The position numbers and the translations under genes were made by a program. Shown here one piece after another: positions 32,571 to 44,189 of a stretch of 64,000 bases of DNA. The notes beneath the pieces were generated by a model. That model ran no database searches. It worked only from the letters and a program-made list of their open reading frames with translations, and was not told the DNA's origin. Positions within the stretch are counted from its first letter, which is position 1. Each line of letters opens with the position of its first letter. This stretch comes from Brachypterus glaber (taxonomy: Eukaryota; Arthropoda; Insecta; Coleoptera; Kateretidae), in the NCBI GenBank assembly GCA_958510825.1, contig OY294045.1:13629916-13693915 (forward strand), in the 5' to 3' direction.

Positions 32571-32714
32571 TCTTCTTCTTCTTCTTCTTCTTCTTCTTCT
32601 TCTTCTTCTTCTTCTTCTTCTTCTTCTTCTTCTTCTTCTTCTTCTTCTTCTTCTTCTTCTTCTTCTTCTTCTTCTTCTTCTTCTTCTTCTTCTTCTTCTT
32701 CTTCTTCTTCTTCT
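32571..32714. repeat. Perfect (CTT)48 microsatellite
   Basis: 144 bp of uninterrupted TCT/CTT triplets. The minus strand translates to a run of Glu, an artefact of the repeat. Confidence 0.97.
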
Positions 32715-33077
32715 AAGTAGTTGACTTTTGGAAAGACCAAAAAATTGACTTATTACCTTTTTTGTGTACTTTTTTCATTAGAAGTCTTTAATGATATTAT
32801 TTCCTTACAAACAAAATAGCTTTCTAATTAAATATGTTGTTAGAATGTAGCTATTTATAGGTAGGTACCAATTAAATTACATTATTTTTATGAAACATAT
32901 TTCAATTTCAGATTTTGTTTCCCGATAAAAATTTCGGATTTTTTCTTAAATGAAGAAAAAGTATAATTTTTTTATTTTTTCTTTGAGGAGTCTTTCTACC
33001 TTCAAATTTTTTTTATATACATAGAAAGAAAAAAGATATCATTGTGAAATTTCGTAGGTATGTTTATTTATATTTAA
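32715..33077. other. No gene recognised
   Basis: AT-rich. Confidence 0.4.
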
Positions 33078-33180
33078 GGGAACGTTCATGTATTACGTAA
33101 CGCAAATTTTGATCATTTTGGACCCCCACCCCTATTTTCCTATACCATTAACATGGACGTAACACTCCAAAATACTTTTA
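33078..33180. mobile_element. Poly-C MITE, left part (copy 2)
   Basis: GGGAACGTTCATGTATTACG, then AACGCAAATTTTGATCATTT and a C-rich block, as in 59581-59732; the right terminal repeat is missing after about 33180. Confidence 0.7.
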
Positions 33181-33627
33181 AAATTTGAAGATAGAAAGAC
33201 CCCTTAAAAGCTTTAATTCATATTTTAATACAATAAAAGATCGAAAGACTTAAATTGTTAAGTCTTTTCATCTTTCGTTTGTTTCTTTTTATTCTTTTTC
33301 TACTCATTTAAATAAAGTCGTATTGTAATATTGAATTCTTATTCTTTACTAATTTATTAATTAAAATCCCCATTTTTATTCTGATGAAGCTGTAGGCTTA
33401 AAAATAAGGGGAAGTCACTGGAGTTTTAAAATTTGACAGGTGAAATGCCTTGTGCACAAAATTAAATAAATCTGTTATACATGGCTACGGCAGCCATAAC
33501 TAGTATTACACTAGAATTGAAACTTCATGTCACAATTTTAAGGAGATTTGATTCTCTAGATGAGAAACAGTCTTGACATCTTCACAACAATAAATTTCTT
33601 GTCTACACGTCAAGAATTTCAAATAAT
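33181..33627. other. No gene recognised
   Basis: GAAAGACTTAAATTGTTAAG and neighbours make a short palindromic patch near 33245; nothing else. Confidence 0.4.
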
Positions 33628-34316
33628 AACTAGATGAAACGTTGCAAGCACCCTGTCAAAACATCGGCACTATTGTACACTAGAGCCATCTAGTTTGCAA
33701 ATTTCAAACTAGGTGTTTTGTTTGATTTTAAATTCTGTATCTTTAATTTCTGTATCTATATTCTAGCAAAAAACTGTATATAATATTTTGTATAGGGCTT
33801 AAAAAGAGCTTTTATTTGAAATATAATTTTTTGAAATCGGGTTATAAATATATGAGATATGCTAAAAAAACCTTTTACTGCTTTAAACGCCAATATCTCG
33901 AAAACAATGCGTTTTAGGAAAACGTTGTTTACAGCACTTTTTGACCAATTTAAAATAATCTTTTCTATAAGTGCTAAATTAACCAAATACAACAATAATT
34001 GCCCTAATTATAAACAAAAAACGCTAAAAATAGGAGTTTTACCCTATTTTTACCCCCTTACCCCCAATCGTTTACCCCCAAAATCTAATCAGCTCTTCGG
34101 AATATGATAAGAAACAATCTGCAAAAAACAGCAAGTCGATATCTCATGTAGAAATGGAGTTAGAGAGTTTACACCCAGACAGACAGAATTTTTTTTTACT
34201 GATTTCAACTCAGAATGGTCTAAAACGTCGAGAAATGTGAAAAAATGATTTTGACTGTTCGGCCAAGATTTCAATACATCGGCACTCTTAGTAGCACTAA
34301 GTGCCGATGTAAAAAA
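33628..34316. mobile_element. Repeat N copy 2
   Basis: Same order and ends as 7451-8146, with the terminal hairpin carrying an 11-nt insertion in its loop (ACATCGGCACT ... AGTGCCGATGT). The frame 33859-34107 mirrors the one at 7676-7927. Confidence 0.65.
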
Positions 34317-34607
34317 GAACACACAAGTGGGAAAATTAAAAAATTATGGAGTTGGTGAACTTTTTTTTGTCTAACTTGTTGCCGTCGTGTAAAACGCCAA
34401 ATAAAAGGAAGAGTAGTCTTGAGTAAAATTTTGGGAAAGGATTACATTTTATCTTTACTGAAATTGTCTATCGGTATCTTAGTTGTACCTTTGTTGCAGC
34501 TGTAGCTTTGTTTTTTTAACAACCACGTCAATATTTTTCTAACATGTAATAAAACAGAATTAATCTATAAAGACTTTATAAAAATCAAAGTAGAATGTAT
34601 CAAATAT
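34317..34607. other. No gene recognised
   Basis: Nothing seen. Confidence 0.35.
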
Positions 34608-36413
34608 GTTTTTTCTACGACTCCTTTAGAATGTAAGCACACACACTTTTCAAACACAGAATGAATCCATTCCAGCTCTAGATACGGTATGAATATTTCG
34701 TATCAAGTGTTAGAATGAGCACATGTAGTGCCATCTTTTGTTTATAAAAGTAAAGAAAACTGTAGCAAAATTAGCCAAAATATAAATATTTTACCATGAA
34801 ATATTGAATAATTTAATGTAATTTAAAGTTTTGCGTTAAAATTACATAAAGTTTATTAGTTTTTCTTAATATTTGACCAGTTTTTTATCAATTTAGTTTA
34901 AAAAATTAAAGCTGCTCCATCTATTGTTAAATATTTAAACCTGATATCTGTCACAACAATCTAACATAACCTTCAATTTTTGCATTATAATTTGTAAATA
35001 TGTGCTAAAATTATATAAAAATATTTTTTAAGTACGGATTTGATAAAATTATTAAATAACATTTATTGCTTTATTTAAAAATATGTGTTTTGTAGCATTT
35101 ACAATGTCAAGTCACAAAATACATTGCTTTTAACCTTGTCCGCAGTTTATAGCCATACAGTGTTTCATATTTGCAGTCGAAGAAAAAGTATAGTCTACAA
35201 CACGTATGGAATAGTCTATTCCATACTAGTTATAGAATATACTATTCTACTTTAATAAAAATACACCCAGCATACAATATGGATTCTACATAAACAAAAA
35301 AAAAATACAATATAACTCTTACAAAAAAAAAAAAAAAATACGTATCCATATAGCTATGGCTACAAACAATTGAATTTTCATTTTATAATTCTCAGTCGAG
35401 AGGTATTGTCGTGAAGTGACATTTAATTAAAATCCTATAAATTTTTTAGCAAAAAAAAATCCGTGAGAAATCGCGGTGCATAATTTCATAGAACAACGGC
35501 CCGAACCACGATAATTTTGCATATGCTTTTATGTTAAGAACAAGAGGAAATTGACGTGACGAAATTTTTTTTACAGGTTGCTATTGTCTGAAGGGTGCCT
35601 GCATTTGCATAGGGCGATATAGTTTCTAGTTATGCTGCGCGGCAGCTTTTTATACTATTCACGGCACGTAGCACTAGAATAGTACTATACCTTCTAAACA
35701 AAAAAATCTTGGATACAAATGTGTTTCATGAAAAAAGAATATTTTTTTTTAATTGAAAACCATACCTAGCGAGTATGACGGTCCCGCGAACGCGGGATGA
35801 CTATTCCATACGTGTTGTAGACTATACTTTTTCTTCGACTGCAAATATGAAACACTGTATGGCTTTAAACTGCGGACAAGGTTAAAAACAATGTTTTTTG
35901 TGCGTCGACATTTTAAATGCATTAAAACACATATTTTTAAATAAAGCAATTAATGTTATATAATAATTTTATCAAATCAGTACTTAAAAAAGATTTTTAT
36001 TTAATTTTAGGACATATTTGCAAATTATAATGCAAAAATTGAAGGTTATGTTATATTGATGTGACATATATCAGGTTTAAATATTTAGCAATAGATGGAG
36101 CAGTTTTAATTTTTTGAACTAAATTGATACAAAACTGGTAAAATATTAAGAAAAGCTAATAAACTTTATGTAGTTTTAACTCGAAACTTTAAATTGCATT
36201 AAATTATTCAATATTTCATGGTGAAATATATATATTTTTGCTAATTTTGCTACAGTTTTCTTTTTATAAACAAGAGATGGCACTACGTGTGCTCATTATA
36301 ACCTTGATACGGAATATTCATACCGTATTTAGACCTAGAATGGATTCATTCTGTGTTTGAAAAGTGTGTGTATTTGTTTACATTCTAAAGCAGTCGTAGA
36401 AAAAATAAATACT
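34608..36413. mobile_element. 1.8-kb inverted duplication (repeat P, copies 1 and 2)
   Basis: Two ~615-bp arms, 34608-35225 and about 35800-36413, are reverse complements at an estimated 85-90% (for example CATTCTAAAGCAGTCGTAGA at 36381 against the left start). Each outer end begins TTTTTTCTACGACT; inside are GATACGG...CCGTATC and a GAAGAAAAAGTATAGTCTAC stretch. The left arm ends in a perfect 11-bp stem, GTATGGAATAG-T-CTATTCCATAC at about 35209. The ~575-bp centre holds a repeat H end. A third copy is at 50588-51303. Confidence 0.75.
35655..35745 (-). mobile_element. Repeat H right-end fragment
   Basis: TACTATTCACGGCACGTAGC followed by ACTAGAATAGTA forms the terminal stem; ATACAAATGTGTTTCATGAA at 35714 matches 20461. 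Lies in the spacer of the inverted duplication. Confidence 0.6.
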
Positions 36414-37024
36414 TAGCCAAAATTAGAGCCATCTCGAAACATACTTTAATTAATTATTTTAATTACGAATTTCGACATATGTCAGTGCATGATTTGGCAA
36501 CATTGCTACGGTTCAAATGTCAAGTCTCATGTCATGTCAAAATAATAACTTTGCAGATTAAGTTCTACTTTGGGGCCCAGCGCTAAGTGTATTGTGTTGT
36601 GTTTACTGAGCTTGACTGTAAAATTAAAATATTATGTTATGTTGTTAATTTTTTACAGATTTAACATGGTATAAAATACACAATGTGTAATTAGGTTGGA
36701 CTTATCAGACTAGTTTTTCAGTGAATATCGAGTTGTTTTTGAGGTATACTAATTATTCAATCCAACGTTATTGTATAGTAACCTAAAGCCTACAGGCCCA
36801 TGGGATAGTGTGACCCCAGACTAGTAATTTAATGTCGCTTTCAATGTGTTAAATGACTTGATTTCCATAAAAAAGTTTTAAAAGTCTTCTAAGCTGTAGT
36901 ACAGTATTTTTATTATACATTCCAAATGTATACATTCCAAATGTTGATGTTCAGATAAAAAAAAATATCACTTTTTTTCAAGATGATAAAGCATTTAGTT
37001 TATCACGATGGATACAAAATATAA
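36414..37024. other. No gene recognised
   Basis: Unique-looking; TACATTCCAAATG is directly duplicated near 36920-36945. Confidence 0.4.
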
Positions 37025-37155
37025 TTTGACGCAATAATCTGTGGCTAGGAAAATATGTAAGGAATGGGTGTGCAAGTGAGAGGCCCCTTCAATGTAGCAC
37101 GCCTTATAACGCTTTTGACGGAAAGAAGAGAGCGCGCATCATCATCATTTCTTTT
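37025..37155 (+). repeat. Repeat G copy 3
   Basis: ATCTGTGGCTAGGAAAATAT, GTGTGCAAGTGAGAGGCCCC and CTTATAACGC match 15372-15535. Confidence 0.6.
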
Positions 37156-37229
37156 CGTCAATTCGCACTTTTATTAACAAAAATATATTGTTCTTATTTA
37201 TCCCAAAACTCGCCTTTAAAACGATATCC

Positions 37230-37420
37230 TTCTTTCTTTGAAAAAAAAATATATTTTTGAAAATTTATTCATCAAAAATTTTTGTTTTTTCAAAAAAATA
37301 ATTAAAAATAATTTTTTTTTTTTTTTTTTAGTTGCGTTATTTGGGAAAATGCAATATACCATCCACTGTGAATAGTATATAATGGAATGCGTAGCATTAC
37401 ATATATTCAAGGCTTTTTTT
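37230..37420 (-). mobile_element. Repeat H left-end fragment
   Basis: A/T hypervariable tract, then TTTGGGAAAATGCAATATAC and ATAATGGAATGCGTAGCATT, the complement of the left end at 59314-59372. Confidence 0.6.
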
Positions 37421-37718
37421 AATTATTCAGAGGTCCTCTCCGGGTAACTGGATCACACACCGTTTTTTTGTCATCACGTTTTGAGATTTTATTTACGATA
37501 TGTCACATTTGCATATTTTGCATATATCCGGCATCTAAAGGAGCAATTCTTATTAAACAAATTTGCATAAGGGGTATTTTAAATTTGGATCTTTTAAAAA
37601 ATTTCTAATTGTTATAACCTATAAGAAAACATATTTTTAGAGAAAAAAAAAACAACGAAACCTATGTATAGAGAAAAATGGGAAAAACTAAGATAATATT
37701 ATTGGAAAAGGCAACAAT

Positions 37719-37792
37719 ATTATATACAGAATGTATGAACTCCTGTTGATTTATTATTATATACAGAATGTATGAACTCCTGTTGATTTATT
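37719..37792. repeat. 37-bp perfect tandem duplication
   Basis: The unit containing TATACAGAATGTATGAACTC and CTGTTGATTTATT occurs twice head to tail without mismatch. Confidence 0.9.
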
Positions 37793-37925
37793 ATTCCATC
37801 AATCTATTTTCCAATAATCGTACAGAGTGATATTGGTAGGCTGACAGTTTCGGGCTGCTGGCCCGCTTTAGTACCAAGACTCAACTCTGCACGCTGATTG
37901 GAAAATAGATTGATGGAATAATAAA
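37787..37925. mobile_element. Perfect 29-bp inverted repeat around an 81-bp core
   Basis: 37787-37815 (contains CCATCAATCTATTTTCCAAT) is exactly complementary to 37897-37925. The core is much GC-richer than the flanks (GGGCTGCTGGCCCGC near 37853) and holds its own small stem. It overlaps the end of the tandem duplication. Confidence 0.8.
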
Positions 37926-38186
37926 TTAATATTTTTATAATTTTTTTAAAATTAAAAATTTCAGTCCTTATTAACTCTTGTTGAGTTTCAATTTTAACTT
38001 TGTTTTGTTTATAGAGTGGATTTTAAATGGAAACAACTTCTTTGGAAATAGTTCTTTAAAAACTGTTGTTTTTACATTATGGATTTTATCCATTATCTAT
38101 TTTATCTTTTTACAGTAAAATTATAGATACTGACGTTATGGCAGAAATTATACTCGCTTCCGTCAGCTAATTTCCTTAATATTTGA

Positions 38187-38704
38187 CCTAAAGACGTCTT
38201 TTCACGAAGCAATTTGTAGGCAAGTTTGGTGCTATGCAATTTTGTTGCAAGAATGATTCAGTCACTGCGCATGCCTTCAGGCAACTTTGATGCTATTTTC
38301 GGGCTATTAAATTATTATAACAAGTTCTATTTTCGACGATTTTCACGCAAGATTTATAGTTATTTTCGTGGTACCAACCTGATAAAAGTTATAAAATCGA
38401 TTTCTTTTTACTAATATAGTAGGAACTGCACATGTTAATAATAATTATTATTAATAATAGGCTGGCTGTCTAACTAAAAAACTTTCTTAAAAAATCAAAT
38501 GCTAGGTTATGTTTTTGTCAACAAATTCAGAGACACGTCAAAATTGCCTGGTTGGCAGCACTGTGTAATTTGCAATATATAGCGTCAACTTGCTTACAAC
38601 TTGCTCTGTGAAAAGGCAAATGAATGTGCAATTGTCCTCATGGCATCAAAATTGCATAGCATCAAACTTGCGTACAAATTGCTCCGTGAAAAGCTGCCTT
38701 AAGG
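38187..38704. mobile_element. 518-bp TIR element, TTTTCACGRAGCAATTTGTA ends
   Basis: About 55 bp of each end are complementary (TTTTCACGAAGCAATTTGTA, then AAGTTTGGTGCTATGCAATT against its right counterpart). A further half-site, ACTTGCTCTGTGAAAAGG, lies inside at 38598. Small frame 38226-38414 is not conserved coding sequence. Confidence 0.75.
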
Positions 38705-39214
38705 CTTAGTTGCTCTATTGTTGCATTCTTGAATTCGCTTTTGAATTATTTTTGAAGAGAAGTAAATGCATACATGCAATATATTAAGCTGGCTATTTCC
38801 TATAAGACTATAGAATTCACTAAGGCTATAGAATACTTTAAATAATATTTTCCCGTATTAAAATTAAAACATTTCTACTTTTTCATCTATTGTTTTGTAA
38901 CACAATATATCTTTTATAAAAAGTCTACGTATATATTTAAAATCATAGTTTTAAACAATGTTTCACACCGTATTCCCATATTCAGCATCCTTTAATGAAA
39001 GATGTTCCTTAAATGGGGTACCCAAACAAAACCTAAGCAAAATAAATTGTATACACCTATAAAAAAAACAAAACGTTGCATTAAAATAAAAATTAACGTT
39101 GCACAGTATGCAAATGAATAGGTAAAAATAATACCAGTGAAGAGTAAGGGACAGACTGTTTGAATGGGGTGAATAGGTTTAGTCTTTGGAACAATAAAAA
39201 ATGTAACTAGTTTG
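38705..39214. other. No gene recognised
   Basis: AT-rich. Confidence 0.4.
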
Positions 39215-39390
39215 AAATGAAACAGGTTCTTTCTTCTCACGATGGAGGAAATGCAAAGTATGGGACATTTTTTTATAGTTTACTTCCTTAGAGGACCTTC
39301 CAACATATGTTTTTATATAAGCAGTTATTACTTTTGATTTCGTATTTTTCAGCAACTGTATTTTTGCAGGGATCTTGATAAAATATGGGA
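39215..39390. repeat. Local duplication Q, copy 1
   Basis: Shares with 40318-40515, in the same orientation, GAAACAGGT-CTTTCTTCTCACGATG, GGGACATTTTTTTATAG and GCAACTGTATTTTTGCAG/GATCTTGATAAAA. Confidence 0.65.
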
Positions 39391-39627
39391 AAATAAAAAC
39401 TTTTCGCAAAAAAAATGAACCGACTTCTATGTCTCTAAAAAGTAAAAAATAAAAAATACTTAAATCGGTGCCAATTTCACTATTCCCTAAATTAATTACT
39501 AAAAATTATTTTTTTATTATTTTATTATTGTTTGCTGTGAAATTGGCACCGACTTAAGTATTTTTTATTTTTTACTTTTTAGAGACATAGAAGTCGGTTC
39601 ATTTTTTTTTGCAAAAAGTTTTTATTT
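39391..39627. mobile_element. 237-bp near-perfect palindrome
   Basis: Arms 39391-39480 and 39537-39627 are complementary at about 95%, including ACCGACTTCTATGTCTCTAA and CGGTGCCAATTTCAC. The ~56-bp loop is pure A/T. Inserted directly after duplication Q copy 1, whose counterpart lacks it. Confidence 0.85.
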
Positions 39628-40317
39628 AAGAACTTGTAGATTTGTAACTTCATCTAAGCTAAATTATAGTTGTCCTTCCATCTCGGCAATCTGCTGACGT
39701 CACAACGCACTGTTAGTGAGTTGTGACGATTAAAGATAAATTTCTAAAAAATAAAAGTAATATTTTTATTTCAGCGCCCAAGAGTCCAACCAACCTTATT
39801 TTAAACGAAATACTAAAGAAAATCTTGTTAAACTTTAAGCGTTAAGTAAAAATCAAATAACGCCTTATGGTAGATCACAAAATTTATCATTTTCTCTTGG
39901 TATTTTAATATTGCAGGTCCAGTGAATCAAGTTTAGCGGAATTTAAAAGATTTTCAGTCTGCCGTAATATTTAAGTGATCCCTTAATCAAGTTATCCGGC
40001 TTATCCGTTATTCGATTTTTCTCTAAAAATTTGGTTGGTAGTAGAACTAAATTAAGCCGTTTTTAAGTGAAATTGCGTTAAAGTGATCAGATTTATTTTA
40101 ATTATCCGGCTTACCCGGCATTATCCGAGCTTTAAATTGAAACGGGACCACCTCATGAATGCCCTCTTTAAGTTGCAAAAAGTTTCATCGAATTCCGTTC
40201 ATTCGTTCCAAAGTTTTGCGGGAACAAACAAAAAAAAAAACAAAGTCACACGTCGAATTGACAACCTCCTCCTTTTTGGTAAAGTCGGTAAAAATGGATT
40301 ATTTTAGCTTAATAGTT
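39628..40317. other. No gene; repeated TTATCCGGCTTA words
   Basis: TTATCCGGCTTATCCGTTAT (about 39990) and TTATCCGGCTTACCCGGCAT (about 40100) repeat ~110 bp apart. Around 40150-40300 lies a phrase (CGTCGAATTGACAACCTCCT) of a kind often seen at repeat ends. Confidence 0.4.
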
Positions 40318-40515
40318 TAAATTGAAACAGGTCTTTTCTTCTCACGATGAAGGAAATGTGCAAAGTAGACCCAATGGGACATTTTTTTATAGCTTCCTTT
40401 AAGGAGTCCTTAATAAGGACTTGTGATATGTTTTTTGTGTGTGAGCAGTTAATAAGTCTGACTTGGAATTTCATAGCAGCTGTATTTTTGCAAAGATCTT
40501 GATAAAAATATAAAA
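40318..40515. repeat. Local duplication Q, copy 2
   Basis: Diverged counterpart of 39215-39390, ~1.1 kb downstream, without the palindrome insertion. Confidence 0.65.
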
Positions 40516-41053
40516 AAATGGATCCTTTCAAGCTGAATTTGCAGGGTTATGTGTATAAAGACATGCAAAGCTTCTTTGTTTATAAAATAATTACTTTTCT
40601 CTTCTATTATATTTGAAAGGAAAAGCCTTGCGTTAGTAAAAAATAACTTGATTTTTACGTCTCTTGATATTTTATATCCTAAAAACATGATTTCCCCGTC
40701 GGTATGTCCGGCCACAATAACTAGAATACGATTTGAGCTAACTACTTCTTTGAAACATAGAGTTTGGTTTGGACTTTTTAGAAGTACATAAATTCCTCAT
40801 AACAGGATTCTAAGAGATTTATATTTTTATTTACGATCCTGGTCTGAGTAATATTTATTAAGTGTTTTATTTTTAAACTTACGTGTAATAAAAAGTAGGT
40901 GTAATTCAAAAATACTTAATAATCAATAAAAATAGTATTATTATTTTATTTATTAATATTAATAATTAATAATAATTTAGATATCCTTATAAATATGACA
41001 AAATTGGTATTGATGAAAGTATTTTAAATACCTAATGCAGTTTTTATAAAAAA
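40516..41053. other. No gene recognised
   Basis: AT-rich; GGTTTGGACTTTTT at 40766-40779. Confidence 0.4.
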
Positions 41054-41537
41054 TAATTTTTCTATTTTGCGACTCTTATAAGCTCATAATCACACGCATT
41101 TTGCGTGTTCGGATATATAAGAGGTTTGTTCTGTTTTTTTTTTTCTTTTTGGTTGGCAATAGAGGACAAAAGACAATCGCTTGCCGTTTTCCGTGCAATT
41201 GTCAACCCCGCTTTTAAGTTTAGTTTTCTACGAAATTGGGTTTTAAGTTAATTTTTACCGTGTTTAAATTGTGGCTTGGTTACTTGCAGTAAAAAAGAGA
41301 AGAGCTGCCTATAAAGGATATCAAAATATCGTTTGTTCTATGTGTTTCAAACATAGCGAAAATTGTAATTCCAACCCAAAAAATTTAAATGTAAGTTTTT
41401 TTTTATTTTAAAGCAAAATAGAAAATTAGTATAAAGCACTCGTTTGATAACACGTTTTTAGCGCACGAGTTCAAGTTTAAAAAACGAACCGCTTGCGGCG
41501 AGTGGGTTTTATAAAACTAGTACTTTAATATAGATAC
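41054..41537 (+). mobile_element. Repeat K copy 2
   Basis: Same order as 11432-11895, estimated 80-85% identity. The TGTGGCTTGGTTACTTGCAG block and the GTAAGT donor-like site (~41392) persist, but the intervening frame has stops. Confidence 0.55.
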
Positions 41538-41628
41538 TATAAAATATCATAAAATCAATGATATATTTATAGATACAACTGATAATTACCGCATATTCAA
41601 TATTATTGGTTCTATTTTGAGGTTAAGT

Positions 41629-42860
41629 CGTCACCCCAGTATTGGTTTGTCTTATTTCCATTTTCGGACATTTTGAGATTTTTACATATTTGTATATCTA
41701 AAACAAAGTACTTTACTGTCCAACGAGCTGTCGCTGACCAACAAACATTTTATCAATATATACTTAAATTTCTAAAATAAATTGGTTTATCTCCACAAAA
41801 TATTTTAAAATTTCAATATTGTTTTATCGTATCGCTATTTTTTAAAGAAGAAGATAGCATTTAATCAAAAATATTAACTTAAATAAAAAAAAGTAATTAT
41901 AAATACACTGTTGTATTAGTTATTATTATAATAATAGTGTAAAAACAGGTTAATCGAACAAAAATTTTTACCTAAAACTTAGTTCTTATGTCAGTTGGGT
42001 ATTTTGTTTATAAAAAAATAATTATTTCAAATTTCAACATAGTATCGTTTTTTTTATTAACAATAATTTTTAATAGTAGTTAAATCGCAGTTGCAAATGC
42101 AAAAAAATAGGGTTTTTGCATGTGAGCACCGATTTTGTCAAATAATTTAAGAACTATTAAACCGATATAAAAAAATAAAAGCTTTATAATTTAAACTAAA
42201 ATACCTTTTAATTGATGTCACATCATTGATGTGTAACTTTAGGCATTATTTTGAATTTTTAGAGTTGCGACAATTTCTTAGATTTCCAAACTAAATTTTG
42301 GGCAAAAATAGTGAAAAAACTTAAATTAATTAGTAAACCATACTAATTTAACATGTTGTTAACAACGCCTTGTACAAAAATATAGGTAAACTTGGTTTGG
42401 ACTTTTTATAATTTTATATTGATTTTTAATGATTTAGAAAAAATCCTAGACATAACCTCACGTTTTTTTAAATTAGAGATAATTTTGTGCTTGTAAATAT
42501 TAAAAGTTCTTTATTTCCAAACATTAATAACCCTTCTGTACTCTTTCAAATATAAAATCATGTCATTGTGATCGTAGTTAATTAGTTTTTTGATTTCTTT
42601 TTGGAGATACGACAAACCAATACACAAAAAAAACGTAAACTGTCGTATCTCCAATCTAGTTTTTCTTATATAAAATAAATGGAACCTTCAATTAATTAAA
42701 TAAAAACACTTTTGGATAGCATTTTTATTAAACTATTGTAAGAAAAAGAGTTGAAATTCATCCAGCATAAGATTTACAAGATATTTAGAAAAACATCTTA
42801 AAACTCAATTTCCCGAAAATTGTGTTTTTGGAGATACGACAAACCAATACTGGGGTGACG
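41629..42860. mobile_element. 1.23-kb TIR element, CGTCACCCCAGTATTGGTTT ends
   Basis: CGTCACCCCAGTATTGGTTT plus GTCTTATTTCC at 41629-41659 is inverted at 42830-42860 with ~2 mismatches. A third, internal site (GATACGACAAACCAATACAC at 42608) and its neighbour TCGTATCTCC at 42643 form another inverted pair. No transposase frame survives. Confidence 0.8.
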
Positions 42861-43527
42861 AAGTGACTATTATAAAAAATAATAAAAAAAATGTAGGTAA
42901 TGTTTCTCTTTAAAATTTATGATGTAGTGTTAATAATAATTATTATTAGGTAATATCTTCGGGATGAGTATATTATTTTTAATTATTATATTTTTATTCA
43001 TATTTATCCATATATGCGTGACTTATGTAAGACACAATTAGTATTCTATCGCTGTATAACCTAGAAATGAATCTTTTATAAGTTTATTTAAATTTATACC
43101 TCCAGAGGCATTTTTTGTTGGTGAAATAAAATGTTGGACTTAACCTTTAAAATTATGCTTATTCTACTCAGCGACAGAAGCTTCTGCTACAAAAGTTTCA
43201 AAAAGAGGACTTTAATTTATTAAAGGGCTCTCGAGAGGGCTCTGTGACAAAAAATTAGTATTATTGCTTTAAAATAAAAATTGCTATAAAAGAATACTTT
43301 ATTAGAAACGACTAAAAACTTTGGGAATGATGATGACTGCAATTACAGCTGTTTTAAATAGTTTGGATTATGTATAGACAAGCCACACGCGATTTATTCT
43401 CAGAAATTACAAAAATTAAACCATATCTTCAAAAGACTTGCTTCTTCTTATATCCGTTTAATCCAAATTAATTCTTAGTCTTAGACGATATTTATCATTT
43501 AGTTCAGAACAAAACATTTTTTTATCC
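42861..43527. other. No gene recognised
   Basis: AT-rich; AGGGCTCTCGAGAGGGCTCT at 43224 is a small palindromic patch. Confidence 0.4.
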
Positions 43528-43861
43528 AATACATACAGATAATAAGACAATTACCAACTTTATTTTAAATAGATAAACTCAATAATAACCCCCGCGTGAC
43601 TTTTACTTTATTGAGTGGATAATTATTTATTTTACCCACTCAACTGTCACTTGTCAACTTATTTTCTTGTAAATGTCATTAAAATTTTTAATAAAAATAT
43701 GAATTCCTAAGTTATTTATTGGATAAAACCTTGTATGGCACTCATGGGTAAACAGATATTGCCCTCTCGAAAATTAACCTGCTTGGCTGACGCCTCGCAG
43801 GTTAATTTTCTCATGGGCAATATCTTTCTTTACCCACTAGTACCATAAATAACTATTAAAT
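43528..43861 (-). mobile_element. Repeat J copy 2, hairpin collapsed
   Basis: Complement of 10692-11047. Here the central stem is shortened: AAAATTAACCTGCTTGGCTG is followed after only a few bases by CGCAGGTTAATTTTC. Confidence 0.7.
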
Positions 43862-44189
43862 TTAAGTAATGACAGTGACGATAATAATTTAGAACTTAGA
43901 GCTGAGATCCTAAAAAGTTTTTAAGAGGTCACGATGCATCAAAAACTACGTAGATTTTTCTACGCCTCTGAGTATAATAAATTCTTAAAGGTACATAAAT
44001 ATCTATAAATAATGATTTTAATGCAATAAGTTTACACTACACCCACACATCATTTTTATTTAAACATAGGTATCTTCGGAAAATTACTTATTAAGTAATA
44101 CGGTACTTATCGAAAGTCGGCATACAAGAACATACACCATCTTAACGCTAGGTAATAAAATAAAACAAATATAAACTTGGCGAAAAATG
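43862..44189. other. No gene recognised
   Basis: Nothing seen. Confidence 0.35.

Noticed and set aside
32519..32740. 73-codon poly-Glu minus frame
   Set aside because: It is the CTT microsatellite read in one frame.
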